Numbered from the stretch's first letter, positions 16,098 through 25,177 are shown. The stretch is DNA of 64,000 bases from SFHK01 sp964554795 (GCA_964554795.1 CAZKQB010000001.1:62001-126000), one strand, 5' to 3'. The notes: a model not told the origin generated them from the sequence alone. Numbers and translations are program-made.

Positions 16098-17009
16098 TTA
16101 TTTACTGCCCTTGATCAGGGCGCGGATGTCGTCTTCCGTCTCGTTTTCGCGCAGGCGGCGGGCAATCAGGATGAAGCGCTCGTCGTCTTCGCTGTAGGAG
16201 CAGGTTACGAGCGACAGAAGCTGGTCGTTCGCGTCGGCTCCGACGGTGGTGACGTAAAGCGCGCGCTCGCGAATGGCGTACAGGAAGGAATTGAAGCTGG
16301 CGTCGCCAAAGAAGAACGTACGAATGTTGAACGACGGCGTCATGGTTTCCTTCGCGGGCAGACGCATGGCTGCCAGTACGACGTAGGTTCCGGTTTCGTA
16401 GATCGTATCAAAGTAGATAAACGGATTACGCGCCGCATACTTGATTGTGGAATACTGGGTGAGCCGCGCAAACATTGTGCCGTTTTTCATATTGTGGCCG
16501 TACAGGATCATGTGCTGGTCCTGCGGCCAGATCTCATTTGCCTCGTCCATGAAGACTGCGCCGGACTTGCGCTTGTCGCCATAGAAATCGTGGGTGAGGT
16601 AGTATTCATTGTCGAGCTTGAGCACGAATTGATCAATCGCAGTGTGCTCAGTGTCGGTAGGAATGTACAGGCGGCCGACAAGGTCGGGGTTCAGGCTGTG
16701 CAGTCCCTTGAATTCCTTGCGGATTTCGGCGGGCGGCGTTGGATAGGCGACGATCTGTGCGCCGCTGCTGACAGCTGTCTGCGGGGTTGGCGTGGGCAAG
16801 GGCAACTCGGATGCGGTTGGCTCCGCTGTGACCATTAGCGCATGCAACTGTGCGTTCAGAGCTTCCGTTTCACTTCTTTCGTGATAGAACTTCACGATAT
16901 ACACCGCGGCGAGCACAACTAGTGCGAGTACGGCGAGGAAGACCACGCGATAGAACCATGCGTCGCGTCGCGCGTTTCCGGAATGTTGGGCCTTCTTCTT
17001 TTTGGGCAT
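16098..17009 (-). CDS. srtB: Class B sortase
   Basis: The 303-residue protein has a Lys-rich cytosolic start, a membrane helix at about 20-39, a Pro/Thr-rich linker (60-90) and a sortase barrel. Catalytic residues are His172 (LYGHNMKNG), Cys270 (SLVTCSY) and Arg278 (DDERFIL). Class B sortases act as transpeptidases at the outer membrane face, attaching a sorting-signal protein to peptidoglycan. No substrate with an obvious sorting signal is encoded nearby. The start at 17009 follows GGAGG; the frame extends to 17069 across the promoter. It leads the operon with the hypothetical membrane protein and Hsp70-like ATPase. Confidence 0.92.
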   Translation of the reverse strand: MPKKKKAQHSGNARRDAWFYRVVFLAVLALVVLAAVYIVKFYHERSETEALNAQLHALMVTAEPTASELPLPTPTPQTAVSSGAQIVAYPTPPAEIRKEFKGLHSLNPDLVGRLYIPTDTEHTAIDQFVLKLDNEYYLTHDFYGDKRKSGAVFMDEANEIWPQDQHMILYGHNMKNGTMFARLTQYSTIKYAARNPFIYFDTIYETGTYVVLAAMRLPAKETMTPSFNIRTFFFGDASFNSFLYAIRERALYVTTVGADANDQLLSLVTCSYSEDDERFILIARRLRENETEDDIRALIKGSK

Positions 17010-17040
17010 GTCGAAGCCTCCGTAATGAACGTTCCATTTC

Positions 17041-17069
17041 ATTATAGCGCAAAAGCGCGCGTTTCGCAA
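17041..17069 (-). promoter_or_regulatory. sigma-A promoter of the sortase operon
   Basis: On the minus strand TTGCGA (17069-17064) and TATAAT (17046-17041) have a 17-base spacer. Confidence 0.65.
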
Positions 17070-17156
17070 TCCCTTGCCGAAAGAATGCGGAAGGTCTACC
17101 GGCAGGCGCGGTTACATAGACTGGGGCAGAATTTGCAAGAAAGCGGGAGGCGTTCC

Positions 17157-18635
17157 ATGGATCAGAAGAATCTGTATCGGGATATCGCCGGACGCTGCGA
17201 GGGCGATATTTACATCGGCGTCGTAGGTCCGGTGCGAACGGGGAAGTCCACCTTCATCAAAAGGTTCATGGAGCTGCTGGTGCTTCCCAACATCGAGAAT
17301 GCCGATCGCCGCGCGCGGGTACAGGATGAGCTGCCCGTAAGCGGGGCAGGACGCACGATCACGACTACAGAGCCGAAGTTCGTGCCCAATGAGGCGGCCG
17401 AGGTGCGGCTGCGCGATCTGGCTTCGTTCCGCGTGCGGCTGGTGGACTGTGTTGGCTACCTGGCCGACGGCGCGCTGGGACTGAATGAAGGCGAAGCAAC
17501 GCGCATGGTGCGCACGCCGTGGTTTGATTACGACATTCCCTTTGAACAAGCGGCAGAGCTGGGCACGCGCAGGGTGATAAAGGAGCATGCCGCCGTAGGC
17601 GTGGTAATGACGACGGACGGCACGGTGACCGAGCTTCCGCGGGAAGCCTATGAGGCGGCGGAGGAGCGCGTGGTCCGGGAGCTCAAGGAACTGGGGAAGC
17701 CGTTCATTGTAGTGCTCAACACGTTGAATCCCGAGGGTGCGCAGGCACGAGGCCTGAAGGCTGCGCTAAGCGAGAAGTATGACGTGGCCGTAGAGGCTGT
17801 GAACGTAGAACAGATGCGCTTGAGCGAGGTTGGTGGCTTGATGGAGAGCCTGCTGTTTGAATTTCCGCTGACCGAGCTTCGTATGGATGTGCCCGCATGG
17901 TTGGGAGCGCTGGATGAGGATCACTATCTGGTCACAGGCGTTATGGAGCAGGTACGCCGCGCTGCTGCGCAGATGTCCCGCGTGAGGGACTATGAAAAGC
18001 TGATTACCGCAGCGAAGGAAGCGGATGCAGTGGAGGACGTGCGCGTAACGTCTGTAAAGCTAAACGAGGGAGCGGTGGAGTTGAAGGCCGAGCTGAAGGA
18101 CGGCCTGTTCTTCCGCGTGCTGGGCGAGGCCAGCGGCCAGAACGTGGAGGGTGAGGAGCATTTGCTCAAGCTGATGAAGGAGCTTGTTGACGCGCGCCGG
18201 GAATACGACCGTGTAAAGGATGCGCTTCAGAGCGTACGAGAGACGGGCTACGGCCTGGTGCCTCCGGAGATGGACGAACTGACGCTGGAGGAGCCGCAGC
18301 TGGTAAAGCAGGGCTCGCGATTTGGCGTGCGGCTGAAGGCGGGCGCGCCCAGTCTGCACATGATTCGTGTGGACATTCAAACGGAGGTTAGCCCAATTGT
18401 CGGCACGGAAAAGCAGAGCGAGGAGCTTGTGAAATCACTTTTGAGCAATTTCGAGGGCGACCCAAAGAGCCTTTGGGAGACGGAGATTTTCGGCCGTTCG
18501 CTGAGCGAGCTGGTGAAGGAAGGGCTGGCTGGAAAGCTGATGCGTATGCCGGACGACGTTCGGAGCAAGGTTCAGCAGTCGCTTGCCAAGATTATCAATG
18601 AAGGAAACGGAGGCATGATCTGTATCCTGCTGTAA
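17157..18635 (+). CDS. spoIVA: Stage IV sporulation protein A (spore coat morphogenetic ATPase)
   Basis: The 492-residue product has exactly the length of Bacillus subtilis SpoIVA. It carries Walker A GPVRTGKST (24-32) in a TRAFAC-type ATPase, the switch region SGAGRTITTTEPKFVPNEA, and the C-terminal membrane-targeting end GNGGMICILL. It hydrolyses ATP to polymerise on the forespore surface as the coat basement layer, and marks the organism as an endospore former. GGGAGG lies six bases before the ATG. The gene is divergent from sortase. A sigma-E-like -10 (CATAGACT, 17115-17122) is visible but without a convincing -35. Confidence 0.97.
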   Translation: MDQKNLYRDIAGRCEGDIYIGVVGPVRTGKSTFIKRFMELLVLPNIENADRRARVQDELPVSGAGRTITTTEPKFVPNEAAEVRLRDLASFRVRLVDCVGYLADGALGLNEGEATRMVRTPWFDYDIPFEQAAELGTRRVIKEHAAVGVVMTTDGTVTELPREAYEAAEERVVRELKELGKPFIVVLNTLNPEGAQARGLKAALSEKYDVAVEAVNVEQMRLSEVGGLMESLLFEFPLTELRMDVPAWLGALDEDHYLVTGVMEQVRRAAAQMSRVRDYEKLITAAKEADAVEDVRVTSVKLNEGAVELKAELKDGLFFRVLGEASGQNVEGEEHLLKLMKELVDARREYDRVKDALQSVRETGYGLVPPEMDELTLEEPQLVKQGSRFGVRLKAGAPSLHMIRVDIQTEVSPIVGTEKQSEELVKSLLSNFEGDPKSLWETEIFGRSLSELVKEGLAGKLMRMPDDVRSKVQQSLAKIINEGNGGMICILL

Positions 18636-18653
18636 AACGGGTAAGAACGGCGG

Positions 18654-18682
18654 TTGACTTCCGAGCAAACCTTTCGTATAAT
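18654..18682 (+). promoter_or_regulatory. sigma-A promoter of the radical SAM maturase gene
   Basis: TTGACT (18654-18659) and TATAAT (18677-18682) have a 17-base spacer, right after spoIVA. Confidence 0.7.
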
Positions 18683-18709
18683 GAAGCTATTCGAGAGGGG
18701 GCTGGAGGT

Positions 18710-19822
18710 ATGCCGCCGGTATCGCTTTTAATCAAGCCGGCGTCGGGACATTGCCAGTACCGATGCCGGTATTGCTTTTATGCCGACGAAATGGCGCGCC
18801 GCAGCGAGGGTGCACGCGGCGTGATGACAATGGATACGCTGAGGATACTCGTACGCCGGGCCTTCGCTGCGGCGGATAATTGCGTGGCTTTTTCCTTTCA
18901 GGGCGGGGAGCCGACGCTGGCGGGATTGGTTTTTTTTCGGGAACTGATTCGACTTCAGAGATCCTATGCGGGCGGCCGGACCGTGTATAATTCCATACAG
19001 ACAAACGGCGGCAGGATCGACGATGAGTGGGCGGAGTTTTTCCGCGAAAACCATTTTCTTGTGGGGTTGTCGATGGATGGAGACGAAAAAACGCATAACC
19101 AGTATCGGCTGGATGCGGACGGCGCAGGTACGTTTGAGCGTACGGCCCGGGCGGCGAAGACGCTGGCCGAGCATGGGGTGGACTTCAATATCCTGTGCGT
19201 GGTCAACAGGGATGTGTGCGCCCGCCCGGCAGAAATCTACGAGGCGCTGCGGAACTATCGTTTTTTACAGTTCATCCCGTGTCTCGATGGGCTGGAGCCC
19301 GGCGCGCCTTCGTTTGCGCCGGATGCCGTTTCCTATGGTCGATTCCTCATCGAGATTTTTGACCGCTACGAACGGGATTACCGAAGAGGACAGTATGTGA
19401 GCATTCGTACGTTTGACAACTATGTGCAGATGCTACTAGGCAACCCGCCGGAATGCTGCTCGATGGCGGGAAAATGCACCTGCTCATTTATAGTGGAGTC
19501 GGACGGAAGTGTGTATCCCTGCGACTTTTATGCAGTGGACGAATGGAAGCTGGGAAACGTGAATTCGGACGGATTCGGGAAAATGGCAGCTTCGGAAACG
19601 GCAAGGCGGTTTGTCGAAACGTCGATTCCGCTGAACGATGCATGCAAGGGCTGCGACGCATTCTTCCTGTGCCGTGGCGGCTGCCGCCGGGAACGCGAAC
19701 CGTTTGTCGGTGGAAAGCCGTCGCTCGATCGATATTGCGAAGGGTACAGGCTGTTTTTCCACGAGCGCATGGAGGCGCTGCGGCGCCTTGCGGAGCGCGT
19801 GCGTGCGCAGAGGCGAATGTGA
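18710..19822 (+). CDS. Anaerobic sulfatase-maturating enzyme (radical SAM/SPASM)
   Basis: The 370-residue protein has the radical SAM cluster Cys15-Cys19-Cys22 (CQYRCRYC), FSFQGGEPTLAG, and a SPASM region with further cysteines (CCSMAGKCTC, VYPCDFY, CKGCDAFFLCRGGC). The layout fits anSME enzymes, which oxidise Cys or Ser of sulfatases to formylglycine without oxygen. The encoded Cys-type sulfatase at 26300, in the same locus, is its evident client. Its start is 27 bases after a strong -10 and has a purine-rich AGAGGGGG upstream. It overlaps a 49-codon ORF by four bases, so a peptide-modifying role is a less likely alternative. Confidence 0.88.
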   Translation: MPPVSLLIKPASGHCQYRCRYCFYADEMARRSEGARGVMTMDTLRILVRRAFAAADNCVAFSFQGGEPTLAGLVFFRELIRLQRSYAGGRTVYNSIQTNGGRIDDEWAEFFRENHFLVGLSMDGDEKTHNQYRLDADGAGTFERTARAAKTLAEHGVDFNILCVVNRDVCARPAEIYEALRNYRFLQFIPCLDGLEPGAPSFAPDAVSYGRFLIEIFDRYERDYRRGQYVSIRTFDNYVQMLLGNPPECCSMAGKCTCSFIVESDGSVYPCDFYAVDEWKLGNVNSDGFGKMAASETARRFVETSIPLNDACKGCDAFFLCRGGCRREREPFVGGKPSLDRYCEGYRLFFHERMEALRRLAERVRAQRRM

Positions 19823-19968
19823 AAGCATATTACGAAAAACGAGCTCAAGCAGGATGCGCGGATTTTGACAACCGAGCGGCTTATTTGATGAAATCCGCGC
19901 TGGAATTTCCGCAAAACGTTGCAATGCGGATTTTGCAAAGGTATAATGAACTTAACCCGATAAAATGA
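19819..19968 (+). CDS. Small hypothetical protein (49 residues) coupled to the radical SAM gene
   Basis: GTG at 19819 overlaps the stop of the maturase gene (GTGA) and gives 49 residues, starting MKAYYEKRAQAGCADFDN if the GTG is decoded as Met and ending RYNELNPIK. It looks helical and charged, with one Cys. AGAGGCG precedes the start. The next gene's promoter lies within its last 50 bases. I recognise no family. It could be a small accessory protein, a peptide substrate of the radical SAM enzyme, or a chance frame. Confidence 0.45.
   Translation: MKAYYEKRAQAGCADFDNRAAYLMKSALEFPQNVAMRILQRYNELNPIK
19919..19947 (+). promoter_or_regulatory. sigma-A promoter of the carbohydrate locus
   Basis: TTGCAA (19919-19924) and TATAAT (19942-19947) have a 17-base spacer and overlap the end of the 49-codon ORF. 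The spacer and flank hold TTGCAA/TTTTGCAAAG repeats and a CCGCA(n11)TGCGG dyad around the -35, candidate regulator sites. Confidence 0.6.
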
Positions 19969-19990
19969 TACAGGGAGGATGTTTAACGTG

Positions 19991-20785
19991 ATGAAGCTGG
20001 GAATCAATACGGTTTTGTTCAAGGCCTTCGATGTGAAGACCGCGCTGAAGGCGATCAAGCTGGCAGGCTATGATGGAGCGGAGCTTTCCGCGATTCAGGG
20101 CATGTGCGAGCACCTGGTGCTGGATGCGTGGGAGACGCAGGCTCCGCTGGTAAAGGCAGCTGCAAAGGAAGCTGGCGTTGAGCTTCTGAGTATGGAGGTA
20201 GCCTCTCTCGACGAGGACAGATTGGAAAAGGCGTTTAAGGCTGCAAAGTATCTGGGCATTCCGGTTGTGAACGTTGGACCCGGTGGAAAAATGGACGATG
20301 AGGAAACCTTTAAAACGTCTATTGAAACGCTGACCGCGCGTGCGGAGCTGGCCGCCCAATACGGCGTAAAGCTGTGCTGCAAGGCACACGTCGGATGCGC
20401 AATTTATTCAACGCCTACCACGCTACGCGCCATGGAGCTGATTTCCTCCGATTCCTTTGGCGTAGACATGGATCCCAGCCACATTCATCGCGCCGGTGAG
20501 AAGCCCGAGGAGGCGCTGGCCTCTGTCGTGAGCCGCATGGGTCATGTGCATATCCGCGATTGCGTGGGCCCTGGCCCGAATCCCGGAACACCCGCCAATC
20601 AGGCCTGCGGCCGCGGCGAGATCAATCTGTATGGCTATTTCAAGGCGCTGGTTGACGCGGGCTATGAAGGCCCCGTATGCCTCGAGGTCATTGGCCCCGA
20701 GCAGACCCTGCAGCAGGCACAGGCCATCGCGTCTGAGAGCTACGGCTACATGAATGCGATTCTCAAGATTCTGAACGCCCGATAA
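19991..20785 (+). CDS. Sugar phosphate isomerase/epimerase family protein (xylose isomerase-like TIM barrel)
   Basis: The 264-residue TIM barrel has likely metal ligands spread as in the family: VDMDPSHIHRA, HVHIRDC and VCLEVIG. Such enzymes do isomerisation, epimerisation, or elimination/hydration on 3-keto sugars. GGGAGG at 19973-19978 sits next to an ATG at 19979 (too close), nine bases from GTG 19988 and twelve from ATG 19991; I use the last because homologues normally begin MKLG. It is first in a run of four sugar-redox genes under the 19919 promoter. Confidence 0.85.
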   Translation: MKLGINTVLFKAFDVKTALKAIKLAGYDGAELSAIQGMCEHLVLDAWETQAPLVKAAAKEAGVELLSMEVASLDEDRLEKAFKAAKYLGIPVVNVGPGGKMDDEETFKTSIETLTARAELAAQYGVKLCCKAHVGCAIYSTPTTLRAMELISSDSFGVDMDPSHIHRAGEKPEEALASVVSRMGHVHIRDCVGPGPNPGTPANQACGRGEINLYGYFKALVDAGYEGPVCLEVIGPEQTLQQAQAIASESYGYMNAILKILNAR

Positions 20786-20812
20786 GCGACCGACGAAAGG
20801 GGAGCCAAATCC

Positions 20813-21880
20813 ATGATTAAGGTAGGCATCTGCGGCTTTGCGCACGGTCATGTATTTTCCTTCACAAAGGAATGGCTGCGTGCGCCCGAGAAGTACGGAA
20901 TCGCCGTGACCGGCGCATGGGATCATGATTCGAGCCGGCTACATGAGTCGCTGGAAAAAAACTATCCCGGCGTGGATATTCGCGCGTATGAGTCGCTGGA
21001 CGAGCTTCTGAAAAGCGACATTGACGCCGTTGTCGTCACCAGCGAAACTGCGTACCACTGCGATATCTGCGAAAAAGCGGCGAAGGCCAAAAAGAACATC
21101 GTTCTTTATAAGCCCATGGCGCTGCATATGGCCGAAGCCGACCGCATCGTAAAAGCGGTCGAGGAAAACGGCGTGCGCCTGACGATGGGCTGGCAGATGC
21201 GCGCAGACAAGCAGAATGCCCGCATCCGTGAAATCGCGCAGAACGGCGAGCTGGGCAAGGTATGCCTGTTCCGTCGCCGTCATGGTCTGGCGACGCACAC
21301 GTGGGCGAATTTCGAAAGCACGTGGCATGTAAACACGGTGATGAACCGCGATATTTTTGCCGACGATTCCACGCACGCGATCAACCTGATGCAGTGGATT
21401 TTCGGCATGCCGGAAACGGTATCCTGCGAAATGTCCACGATGGTCAACCCGCGGATTCCCAACGACAACTGCGTGGCGCTTTTTAAATATGAAAACGGCA
21501 TGATTGCCGAAATCAGCTGCTCTTTTACCACCAGCGCCGTGGAAATTACTACGGAAATGTACTGCGAGAGCGGCAGTGTGCAGCAGTATTTCGGCGACGC
21601 GCCTTCCACGCGTCTTCCGCGCGGCGAAAAGCAGCCCGGTCTTGTGTGGTTTAAGGAGGGAGACAAGTGCTGGACGGATTCCGGCATTCCGTCCCCGGAG
21701 GCTCACGGTCAGCGCCTTGTGGATCAGGCTGAGCCGATGGCGCGGTTTTTGCATGGCGAAGCGCCGCTGTGCGATGCGAGGGAGGGCAGGGACACGCTCC
21801 GTCTGGTGCTTGCCTGCTACCTTTCCGCAAGAGAGGGCAAGCGCGTAAGCGTATACGACGAAAGAATCAACGAACTGTAA
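20813..21880 (+). CDS. Gfo/Idh/MocA family oxidoreductase (1)
   Basis: The 355-residue protein has an N-terminal Rossmann fold (VGICGFAHGHVFS) and the family's C-terminal alpha/beta domain. The catalytic EKP motif appears as YKPMALHMAEAD, with Tyr in place of Glu. The family oxidises or reduces sugar hydroxyls with NAD(P). AAAGGGGAG precedes the start. It is 27 bases after the isomerase-like gene and just ahead of the sulfatase-like gene. It is one of three family members in this locus, too diverged from one another to be recent duplicates. Confidence 0.9.
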   Translation: MIKVGICGFAHGHVFSFTKEWLRAPEKYGIAVTGAWDHDSSRLHESLEKNYPGVDIRAYESLDELLKSDIDAVVVTSETAYHCDICEKAAKAKKNIVLYKPMALHMAEADRIVKAVEENGVRLTMGWQMRADKQNARIREIAQNGELGKVCLFRRRHGLATHTWANFESTWHVNTVMNRDIFADDSTHAINLMQWIFGMPETVSCEMSTMVNPRIPNDNCVALFKYENGMIAEISCSFTTSAVEITTEMYCESGSVQQYFGDAPSTRLPRGEKQPGLVWFKEGDKCWTDSGIPSPEAHGQRLVDQAEPMARFLHGEAPLCDAREGRDTLRLVLACYLSAREGKRVSVYDERINEL

Positions 21881-21903
21881 TTAAAAGAGAGGGGAACACG
21901 AGC

Positions 21904-23277
21904 ATGTCAAAGAAACAACCGAACCTTCTGTTCTTCGGAATCGACAGCCTGCGCCGCGACCATATGAGCCATTACGGCTATGGCCGCCTGACTACCCCCA
22001 ATATTTCCAAGTATGCGGATCGCGGCATTACGTTTGAAAGCTGCTTTTCCGCGCATATCCCCACTACGCCCGGCTATTCCAGCATGCTCACCGGCCGCGA
22101 CGTGTTCGGCACCGGCGTCGTCGCGCTGGGGCAGACCAAGATTGTGGACGGTGTTCCGGTGTTGGCCGAAATGCTGCACGACCGCGGCTATGAAACCACC
22201 TGCATCGGCTTTAAGGGTAATGCAGCCGGACGCGGCTATGACAATTACCTGAGCTTTGCTGGCTGGGGTCCCGACCACGACGATGGCCGCGCGCACAAGG
22301 CCGAGAACTGCAATGACGTCGCCATTCCTGAGCTGGAGCGTCTGGCTGCAGGCGACAAGCCGTTTTTCCTGTTTATTCGCCATATGGATCCGCACTCCCC
22401 GTATCTGGCGCCGGCTCCGTTCAAGGACATGTTCTTCCAGGGCGACGCGTTTGATCCCGAGGACAAGCGCATGCAGAAGGTGTACGATTTCAAGCCCTTT
22501 GGTGATTACATCGGCTCGTGGGTACCCAAGGGGTGCACGAATCCCGATTACGTCATTGCGCAGTACGATTCTGCCGTGGCCTATATGGATAACTGCATCC
22601 AGCAGGTGCTGGAAAAGCTGCACGCGCTGAATCTGGAGGAGGACACCATTGTTGTGTTCGTTTCCGACCACGGCGAGACGCTGTACGATCACGACTGTTA
22701 TTTCGATCATCACGGCATGTACGAGCCCACGCTGGTGGTTCCGTTCATCGTGGTCTGGAAAAACCATCTGCCGTCCTGCGTTCGTATCAAGGACTATATG
22801 CAGCTCAAGGACGTTACGCCCACGCTGCTGGACATCATGGGCATTGAAACAGGACTGCCCTTCGAGGGCCGTAGCATGATGCCGTTGGTCTATGGCGGAG
22901 AGCGCGAGCCGGAGCCGGAGTTCTACATTACCGAGGATACCTGGATGCGCAAGCACGGCTGGCGTACGCCGGAATGGAAGCTGATTGTCTCCAAGGAGCC
23001 GGACTTCCACTTCAAGCCCATGGTTGAGCTATACAACCTGGTCAAGGATCCCGAGGAGAACCACAATGTGGCCGACGAGAACCCCGAGGTTGTTGAGATG
23101 CTCAAAAAGCGCATGGACGCATGGATTGAGAAGCGCGTGAAGGAAACTGGCCGCCCCAATCCGATCGACGTGAACTTCCTCAAGGACGGCAAACCCTTCG
23201 CCTCCTCGCAGGAAGCCTATGAAGGCAAGTACATCGGCGGCATCGCGGACGCTGTGAAGCTGCAGAAGAAGGATTAA
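21904..23277 (+). CDS. Sulfatase-like hydrolase without the formylglycine motif
   Basis: The 457-residue protein has the alkaline-phosphatase/sulfatase fold with metal-binding motifs FFGIDSLRRDH (Asp14) and FVSDHGETLYDHDCYFDHH. At the place where S1 sulfatases carry (C/S)xPxR it reads Thr54-Thr55-Pro56-Gly57-Tyr58, so neither the formylglycine precursor nor the Arg is present. The anaerobic maturase therefore cannot activate it in the usual way. Thr54 could act directly as nucleophile, as in phosphodiesterases and phosphoglycerol transferases of the superfamily. No signal peptide. GAGGGGA precedes the start; it is followed four bases later by the second Gfo/Idh/MocA gene. Confidence 0.85.
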   Translation: MSKKQPNLLFFGIDSLRRDHMSHYGYGRLTTPNISKYADRGITFESCFSAHIPTTPGYSSMLTGRDVFGTGVVALGQTKIVDGVPVLAEMLHDRGYETTCIGFKGNAAGRGYDNYLSFAGWGPDHDDGRAHKAENCNDVAIPELERLAAGDKPFFLFIRHMDPHSPYLAPAPFKDMFFQGDAFDPEDKRMQKVYDFKPFGDYIGSWVPKGCTNPDYVIAQYDSAVAYMDNCIQQVLEKLHALNLEEDTIVVFVSDHGETLYDHDCYFDHHGMYEPTLVVPFIVVWKNHLPSCVRIKDYMQLKDVTPTLLDIMGIETGLPFEGRSMMPLVYGGEREPEPEFYITEDTWMRKHGWRTPEWKLIVSKEPDFHFKPMVELYNLVKDPEENHNVADENPEVVEMLKKRMDAWIEKRVKETGRPNPIDVNFLKDGKPFASSQEAYEGKYIGGIADAVKLQKKD

Positions 23278-23281
23278 GATC

Positions 23282-24298
23282 ATGCTGAGAGTATGCGTTA
23301 TCGGCCTTGGCCATATCGGCAATCTGCACGCGCGCATTTATCAAGAGGACGATATGGTGGAACTGGTCGGCGTGTGCGACGTGAACCGCGAGCGCGCCGC
23401 TGCTGCCGCAAAGAAGTTTGACGTGCCGTGCTATTACGATGTGCCTACGATGCTGAAGGAGCTTAAGCCTGATCTGGTGTCCGTTGCGACCGGCGGCTAT
23501 GAGTATTCGTCCGATCACTTTGTTCCAACCATTCAGGCGCTGGAGGCGGGCTGCCACGTGCTCACCGAGAAGCCCATCAGCAATGTGATTGAGAACGGCA
23601 GGATTATGGTCGACACGGCAAAGCGCCTGAACCGTTGCTTCGCCGTTGACTTCAACCATCGCTTTACGCCCGCCGCCCGCGCTGCAAAGAAATGGCAGGA
23701 TGAGGGACTGCTTGGCGATCTGCTGTTCTGCAACATGGCGCTATGGATTGGAAAGCCGCAGGATTTCGACAGTCCCTATTATCATCTGAAGGCGCTGAAT
23801 CCGCATTCCTGCGAGATCATTCGCTATTTCATGGGCGATGTGGAAGCGGTGCAGTGCTTTGCGATGAAATCTCCGGGCCGAAGCATCTGGTCGACGGCGA
23901 GCGTCAACATGAAGTTCAAAAACGGTGCGGTCGGCCATCTGACCAGCTCCTACGACATTGCCCGCGGTCATCCGATGGAAAGATGCGAGGTTGCCGGTCT
24001 AAAGGGACGGCTGGTGTTTGAGGATATGTGGCGTGAAGCTACGCTGTATCCTGCCGGAAACCAGGAAAAACGCGTGTACACCAACCCGGTGTTCGGCGGC
24101 TATGCCAACTTTGATGATACCTTCCGCGACCGCATCCGTTCGTTCGTGCGGCAGGTGGCGGCAGGCGTGAAGCCGGAGGATATCGACGGCAGCGGTCTTC
24201 AGGGGCTCAAGGCGCAGATGATCATCCATGCGGCCATCGAATCGCTGGATACCGGTCGAATTGTGTATCTGGATGAAATGTTCCCGAATTACATCTGA
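23282..24298 (+). CDS. Gfo/Idh/MocA family oxidoreductase (2)
   Basis: The 338-residue protein has the Rossmann motif IGLGHIGNLHARIY and the catalytic-type motif TEKPISNV. The C-terminal substrate domain includes DFNHRFTPAARAAK. It would act on a sugar or cyclitol hydroxyl with NAD(P). It starts four bases after the sulfatase-like gene, with AAGGA as ribosome binding site. It is more similar to copy 3 (25195) than to copy 1: both have GxGxIGNxHAK/R, FNHR/LNHY and THLTSSYD/YLISQRGD segments at matching places. Confidence 0.9.
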   Translation: MLRVCVIGLGHIGNLHARIYQEDDMVELVGVCDVNRERAAAAAKKFDVPCYYDVPTMLKELKPDLVSVATGGYEYSSDHFVPTIQALEAGCHVLTEKPISNVIENGRIMVDTAKRLNRCFAVDFNHRFTPAARAAKKWQDEGLLGDLLFCNMALWIGKPQDFDSPYYHLKALNPHSCEIIRYFMGDVEAVQCFAMKSPGRSIWSTASVNMKFKNGAVGHLTSSYDIARGHPMERCEVAGLKGRLVFEDMWREATLYPAGNQEKRVYTNPVFGGYANFDDTFRDRIRSFVRQVAAGVKPEDIDGSGLQGLKAQMIIHAAIESLDTGRIVYLDEMFPNYI

Positions 24299-24316
24299 CG
24301 AAGGGAGGCGGGGCGG

Positions 24317-25177
24317 ATGCCGGATAATGTACTGCGTTTTCAGGATCATGCAGACGCATCGGCGCCAGGCATTGTCGTGCTGGATCAGAGTCAGACGCGC
24401 ATCAGCCCGCATGCCCATGCGTTCTACGAATTCGTCTACATCCGTGAGGGCTTCTGCCTTCACGGAACCGACGAGCAGACGGCGCTGGTTATGGAGGGAG
24501 ACTGCTTCCTGATCACGCCGGGCAGCAACCATAGCTACATCGGCTCGCGCGTGGTGCAGCTGTACAACTTTCTGTTTCTGGAGGAGGCGTTTCAGAAGCT
24601 TCGGCATGAGCCCGTATTCAAAACGATCTTCTCCATGGACAGCCGGAAATGGGATTCCGTGAAGGTGCATCTGGATCTGAACGAGCAAAAGCGCGTATCC
24701 CGGCTTTTGCGCGGGATAATCGAGGATCAGAAGGCGCAGGAAATCGGCTGGCAGACGCGCGTATTGTGTCAGGGTACGTGCGTGCTGATCGATTACGCGC
24801 GAGCACTGGAAAGGCGCGGACAGGCTGAAAGCGAGGGCGGCGGCTATCCAAACTATGTGGAGAAGGCGCTGGAAATCGTAGGCAAGAGGTATTCGGACAG
24901 CAAGCTTACCGTGGCAGCGATTGCCGCCGAAGCGGGCGTGACGCCGGACTATCTTTCCCGGCAGTTTCGCACGATCACGGGCGTGGGCGTTCAGGAATAC
25001 CTTCGGCGCTGCCGATTTGCGCGCGCGGCCGACATACTGGCTTCGGGCGCGTCAGTTTCCGATACGGCAAAGCGCGTGGGCTTTGCAAGCCTGAGCCATT
25101 TCTCCCGCGAATTCAAAAAGGAACTGGGCGTGGCTCCGTCTGGGTACGCCCGTGTAAATGACGAAAAACAGGAATGA
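24317..25177 (+). CDS. AraC family transcriptional regulator
   Basis: The 286-residue protein has an N-terminal cupin sensor (SPHAHAFYEFVYIREGFCLHG) and a C-terminal pair of helix-turn-helix motifs (LTVAAIAAEAGVTPDYLSRQF; VSDTAKRVGFASLSHFSREF). It probably activates this locus in response to the sugar that it breaks down. GGGAGG precedes the ATG, and the gene overlaps the leader of the next oxidoreductase by a few bases. Confidence 0.93.
   Translation: MPDNVLRFQDHADASAPGIVVLDQSQTRISPHAHAFYEFVYIREGFCLHGTDEQTALVMEGDCFLITPGSNHSYIGSRVVQLYNFLFLEEAFQKLRHEPVFKTIFSMDSRKWDSVKVHLDLNEQKRVSRLLRGIIEDQKAQEIGWQTRVLCQGTCVLIDYARALERRGQAESEGGGYPNYVEKALEIVGKRYSDSKLTVAAIAAEAGVTPDYLSRQFRTITGVGVQEYLRRCRFARAADILASGASVSDTAKRVGFASLSHFSREFKKELGVAPSGYARVNDEKQE

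Noticed and set aside
17115..17122. sigma-E-type -10 (CATAGACT) before spoIVA
   Set aside because: spoIVA should be sigma-E dependent, but no -35 resembling the consensus is found at the right distance, so it is not listed as a separate feature.
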